Of a DNA stretch of 64,000 nucleotides, positions 59,123-64,000 are shown in pieces. This DNA comes from Periconia sp. R9002 (taxonomy: Eukaryota > Ascomycota > Dothideomycetes > Pleosporales > Periconiaceae). The DNA lies in the NCBI GenBank assembly GCA_023627715.1, contig JAMAHW010000012.1, positions 434,001 through 498,000 on the forward strand, written 5' to 3'. Below the pieces are notes generated by a model, which searched no databases, was not told the origin of the DNA, and worked only from the letters and a program-made list of their open reading frames with translations. Each line of letters begins with the position of its first letter. Positions within the stretch are counted from its first letter, which is position 1. The translations under genes and the position numbers were made by a program.

Positions 59123-61847
59123 GACCGCGGTGAAGTTGACGTCGTTAGAAGGAAGAGACTCTCAAGGAAAGCCTTGTGTGCCTGACAAAGTTGGTGGTGT
59201 TGCGGGTGGTGGTGCGAGTGCGGAGCGCGACAAGAAAAGCTTTTAAATGAGCTACAAACGAGCAGGTGAGCACTACACCAATGAGAAGAGTAGCCTCCCT
59301 ACCACGCGCGCGAGCACAGACGCAGTATATACGTTTGCTCAGACCGCTCTAGTATTTTGCTTGGTAAGATATTCCGCGAGTTTGGCTGAATGAGCGGACT
59401 CGCTAGGTTCAGAATATAGGTACCTAAGAACTACGAGTGGTATCGCCCGACCTAGGAAACCGTAAAGCTCTCCGTGCGTCTTGGATTCGAGTGCGGGGTC
59501 TTGCAATTACCATCTATAAATCTGCAAGATCATCCTTGGCTTGCTCATTCACTCAGCATCGAGGTCTTGTCTTCAGACGCGCACCATCAATCCCTCGCAT
59601 AGGGCGTCATTCTCCCTTTCCCGTTGTACGAGTAGAACGCATGTTTCTCGAGGACAGATGGAAATACTTGTAAATACGTACGAGTTGAAACAAGGACAGT
59701 ATTTCTTCAACAGGTCTCTCCATAGGACATGCTGCCACTAATTTTTCTCCTCCATTCATCCTCATTCATCTCAATCGAAGCAGCCCAACTAAGAACACAA
59801 ATCTTGCGCTGTATTCGCTGCTGCTTGTCCTGCCTTCCAGCACCAGACGGCCACTGTCCCCCTGTATTCAAAATCTCCCATACCTTTTCTGATCCTACAG
59901 ACCTGATATGTAGCCACCATGCAGCTGCATTCGACTATAATCCTCCGAATGCTCAACTCGACGAGCGCTGGTTGCCATATCAGCCAGGAGAGATGAGAGA
60001 TCGCACAGGCCTGTGAGACTCCCCGCAAGATCTAACAGTGTTACACCAAATTGTATGTATGCCAATATGCGATGTAGCGAGTACGAGAAATGCGGCGTGG
60101 AGTGAGAAGCGGACGTGATGACTGGCGAGGAGCAATCGACGGTGATCGAGCGCGTATGGGTAGAGCCGATGACCGGCGCAACAATGAGTGAAGCCTGAAA
60201 AGTATGTCAATAAGCAGAACTGTAGGAGAAGAGAAGTATTGGGTTGAGAAAAGAATCTTCGTGTCCTCGAGTTGGGAGTGGGAAGCGGTGAACAGAGAGC
60301 TAGTTGGAGGTGGATGCCTAGCCGGTCGGCCAACCCAGGTCAGCCGCTTTGCCTTGCCTTGCTCCCAACAGGTCCCTGTCACCTGAATCCTTGTTGATCG
60401 GTAGCATGTGAGCAACCGATATACTCTTCAAGTTGTGCGTATTGCTTCTAGTAGAGGGCAGCTTTTCGGAGGGTTGGTTCCCGCCACGCGAGCGTCAGTG
60501 TTGTTGAGCCCGCATGAGGAAAAAGACGGCCTGAAGCACACCTTGCTCCCATGCTCATAATGGATTATCTTATCAGGAATTCATGATCCTTCAACGTTGC
60601 TGCTCAAAATTGAGCCACGACTAACACCCTTCAATCGACGTCTGTCCAGTAGTGTGCCTCTGCGAAAAGAAGCTCGATGTATTTTCAAATCGGTCGCTCA
60701 GCGAAGTCGAACGATGTATCGAAAATAGTCCACAGGATTATATTAGTCAATCCAAGCCCCCAACAGGCCAGTGAGGTCCTTATCAAAGTCGCTCTCCTCC
60801 CCTCTTTCTTGCGATGCTCCCGTCATGAGCTGTGTACGAACGCACGATCTTCCACTGCTGCCGCACCATATTCGTCCATCTGAATCTTTCGCGCTGCTAT
60901 CGAGATTGGAAATACCAACCCAACAAGTTTCCTTATATAATCCATGCCCAGCATCACATCAAAAGCCGGATCACACGTCTAGCGAGGCCGCGCCTGTGTG
61001 TCTTCGTCAATGTCGCGCTGTGAATGTTTCAATCCTGCGCTCGATATCGTGAATATTGGAGGCATTCGTGAGTAAAGTTATATATTCGTCCCTTTGAAGA
61101 ATTGCAAGGACGGGGTATTTTGTGGGTCTGAAATGGAGTCCGTAGCTGTGCATGGTATCAATAGGTACCTAGGTAAGTTTGCTTCTGCATATCGTATGTA
61201 GCACGTTGTCAGCAATCAAGGTAGGAAAGAAGTGTAGATGTTTGAAGGGCATTCCCAAGACAACCAATATTAGATACATTTATTTGTGTTTATGTCCATG
61301 CTCATCTTTATTGCAAATCGACCAGAGAAAGTCACTGTCGTTCATTCGGGCCAATGAGGCAGCGCCGATGTGCGACAAGCCGCGTTCATCCCATCACGCT
61401 TCCGATAGCGGCGCCCACGTTATTTCGACGTCAAACGCGAGCCATCCTCCATCATCAACACCATTATTTTCCCACTCATTGAGCCTTGTATATCCACATT
61501 GTATCCTGAACCTCAATTTCGATCGCAACAGGAGACGGCGCAGGCGGTGTACAGGCTGAGTATACCATGTCGCGGGTGGCTGCAATACGCGGGGAGCTGC
61601 AGGTATGTGGGTAGGACAACCTATGCGCGAGTCCGCCAGATGAAGTGGGTGTGGAATTCTGGAGATGTGACGGTAGGGAAGGGCTTCGGTATTGTATTCA
61701 TGCAGCGGGGTTGAAAGTCATGACAATTGATTCGCAAAGTAGTTGCGACACCTATACTTTTGAATGTGTCAGCCTATTCTTGTACATGTACGTTGTATGT
61801 GCATACCGGGTTCCTCGCAGCTTCTTACAGGCCTGCACACTACAGGG
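59123..61847. other. Intergenic, no supported gene
   Basis: Short open frames on both strands without protein-like patterns. Confidence 0.45.
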
Positions 61848-62495
61848 TTAATTGCCCTCCAATGACGGCAAATATCGAGAGTAGCAAATGTAATATTCCT
61901 CGTCCGTGGTTTCATAGTAATGACAAAGTGGGAAATCCTCCATGCTCGCGGGCTCATGGATGCGAAACTTGTAGACGTCCAAGGGAGCTAGGAGTGGCCA
62001 CTCAGGACCGAACTGCACGCCTGTAGGGTCGAAGACGTATTCGGACCCATCTTTCAGCGTAATGAGGTAGATGCAATGCCAGTATCCGTAGTACTCTGCG
62101 GTTTTGAACTCGATTTCTCGAACCTCAGCCACCTGTAGGGGTTTCGGGTCGACGATTTCTGCTATGACTACGTGCCATAGGCAGAAGCATGACACTCGAC
62201 ACATCTTCGTGAAGGCGAGCATCCTGATCCACCACCACTTCTGCTCGCTGTTGAGATTGTCCGGAGGTGGTTCCCATCGGTCGTTGATTGTCGATAGTAG
62301 CTTGGCTTCGAGCGTGTCTTGTATTCGTACGCAGACCCTCCCCAGCGCAGCTTCGGCCGTAATGGAAGTCCCGTCGTGCTCCGTGCAGAGTCGGTCCGTC
62401 TTGTTGTCCGTGTCTCTGAGTGCCCGGGCGCAGACTCGGCATCGAGGCTTCATGAGGGGGATGGTACCCCGGCGGGCTTCGTTATCGAACGTCAT
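61848..62495 (-). CDS. Hypothetical protein with a Cys/His cluster
   Basis: ATG 62495 (context CTCACGATGACG) starts a 215-aa protein; an upstream in-frame ATG at 62783 would add 96 residues that look non-conserved. Near the N-terminus C19-x2-C22 and C37-x2-H40 form a likely zinc site (RCRVCARAL and RLCTEH). Then come a helical region (ALGRVCVRIQDTLEAKLLS), EQKWWWIRMLAFTKMCRVSC, and a C-terminal domain with YGYWHCIYLITLKDGSEYVF and DPTGVQFGPEWPLLAPLDVY. That last domain reads like a globular fold in which a short peptide sequence ends with an acidic tail. It resembles uncharacterised fungal proteins; function unknown. Confidence 0.6.
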   Translation of the reverse strand: MTFDNEARRGTIPLMKPRCRVCARALRDTDNKTDRLCTEHDGTSITAEAALGRVCVRIQDTLEAKLLSTINDRWEPPPDNLNSEQKWWWIRMLAFTKMCRVSCFCLWHVVIAEIVDPKPLQVAEVREIEFKTAEYYGYWHCIYLITLKDGSEYVFDPTGVQFGPEWPLLAPLDVYKFRIHEPASMEDFPLCHYYETTDEEYYICYSRYLPSLEGN

Positions 62496-64000
62496 CGTGA
62501 GAGGATGTACTGTTCCAACAAAGGTAGATGTGGTGGGGAGGCTGCAAAGAGTCAGGACCTGAATCATATAGATGGAGGACAGGTGGTCGTGTTGGAAAGC
62601 GGTGAAGGTTCTCTTACTATCCTGTTTCCAAGGTCCTTCATGTGGCATGGCTATTACCAGAAACGCTCGCAAAACGGCAAAGTAATGGCAAAACGGTAAA
62701 AGGTTCCGTGTTGTTTCTTCCTCAAGCCCCTGCTGCAAACGCAGGCAACCCGATGAAAAATCACCTTGTTGATTGGAGAACAATTACTGTCGAAGTGAGA
62801 ATTTTCTCGCCTCCCCGTATTCACACCGGTGCTCCTTCTGCGAAGGTCGGAAGACAAACTCCCTAGACTAAGCGTTAGCGGAATTGGATCAAAGTGTACT
62901 ATTGGACAATGAAATAATCTATCGGCTTCAGAATGGTACTAGAATTAGTTTCGTCTTGTATTGGACGGTGCGCAACGCGCGACTCAAGCCCTCTGATGAA
63001 AACTACGGGGGTTGATCATCATAAGCCGAAGATGATGCAAAGCTGGCAAGTGTGTACGGACGAGGTAGAAAATGCGAGCCTATGCTGGGTACTGCGTGTG
63101 TAGGAAATGTGCAGGTAGAGTGGAGGATGGAACTTAGCTTGTAGAACAAGAGTATGGAGTGGTGGAACTGTGCGATAGGATCGGAAACCTAAGGATGTCA
63201 GTGACGGTTTGGATCACATCGGCAAAAGTAACGATGGATCTTGATACGCTCAGAACGTATTCCAGTGCGCGGGTATTATGGTCATCATCACGTGTAACTA
63301 TGTGTTGAAAACCCCCAAGGTCATCATTGCGGGGATGTTGAGGTGGAGGAACTTAGCTTGTTGACTTTCAGGATATCGCAGTCGCTCAATATAGGAGCGC
63401 CAGGTACATTCTAGAACCTAAAATACTCAATCATGTTAGCCGGTTCATGCTTGCCTTCAGTAAAAGTCTAACGGAAGATATGGAGGTTCAGATGTGTTAA
63501 TTGTCAACATGGATGCTGGAACAGCTTGTGATAAAGAACGAGTTTTCTAGTAATCATTACCAGACGTGTTTTGAGGGTATTAGAATCGTTGACGGCGAAG
63601 GAAAGATCAACTCACACGAAGGAGAAAGGGACAGTACGATCTTAGGGTAAGGACGGGCACTAAGTATGGTCAGATGGTTGTAAGATGTCTAAAGATTTGT
63701 AGGGTAAGGGGGTAGAGCAACTTGCCTGGTGCTTCACACTGTATGAGAGAATGGAGAAACATCCTTGGATGCATGCCGCTCAGTCGATGCTGTGAGGGTG
63801 GACGTCGCCGGACTTTCGAACAATGAATGAGATGCTTGATTTCTGATATCTATGATGCCAATTAGTGTAGTGAACAATTGACTGCAACTGAAAAGCAACG
63901 AAATACGCGATGGTCTCAGAGTGTCTGCTCTATAATTAGTCGGCTCATTGAACCACAACCGCGAGGTATTCACGAAAAGGATACCCACACGGAGGGTTAA
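62496..64000. other. Intergenic to window end
   Basis: Upstream of the Cys/His-cluster gene; nothing else is recognised. A gene may begin beyond the window. Confidence 0.4.

Overview
The window reads as nuclear DNA of a filamentous ascomycete, most likely a dothideomycete close to Pleosporales. The evidence is short spliceosomal introns (about 50-70 nt, donors such as GTATGC, GTAAGT and GTACGT, acceptors CAG), no operons, long intergenic spaces, and fungal protein families: a Jen-type carboxylate permease, SLX4, a secreted tyrosinase, a GMC oxidoreductase, an APH-like kinase fold and a DUF7730-like protein. The class-level placement is inference.

Layout. 1-16 kb: an APH-family gene with an altered catalytic motif (3824-4849), a secreted four-exon GMC oxidoreductase with a 25-nt exon (6152-8250), two conserved-looking proteins of unknown function on the minus strand (10385-11243 and 12273-13133), and a secreted two-exon tyrosinase (14480-15638). 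16-24 kb: a Jen1-like monocarboxylate/H+ symporter on the minus strand (16489-18157), a long gene-poor stretch, then a class I SAM methyltransferase (22840-23881). 27-32 kb: a DUF7730-like membrane-anchored protein and a second membrane-anchored unknown, both on the minus strand. 32-41 kb: a gene desert holding decayed coding fragments (including an insulysin/Ste23-type M16 peptidase relic) and local tandem duplications. 41-45 kb: a 71-residue putative membrane protein facing the large intronless SLX4 gene. 45-64 kb: mostly non-coding or undecidable sequence, with two small unknown proteins (58658-59122 and 61848-62495).

The most unusual content is non-coding. Six dispersed elements of about 170-180 bp share one plan: a TATA box, about 30 bp of spacer, an inverted repeat, an A-box-like and a B-box-like tRNA promoter motif, and runs of T. 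The inverted-repeat arms differ in sequence between copies but stay complementary within a copy. They look like polymerase III units or tRNA-derived SINE-like elements that carry a hairpin. At 57.31-57.49 kb there is a separate array of seven small hairpins spaced about every 27 nt, with stems that change while keeping pairing. Two more degenerate satellites with conserved palindromes lie at 55.3-55.85 kb and 26.47-27.02 kb.

The protein genes do not form an obvious pathway. The two secreted redox enzymes (GMC oxidoreductase and tyrosinase) and the carboxylate permease would fit a saprotrophic or plant-associated lifestyle, but this is inference only.
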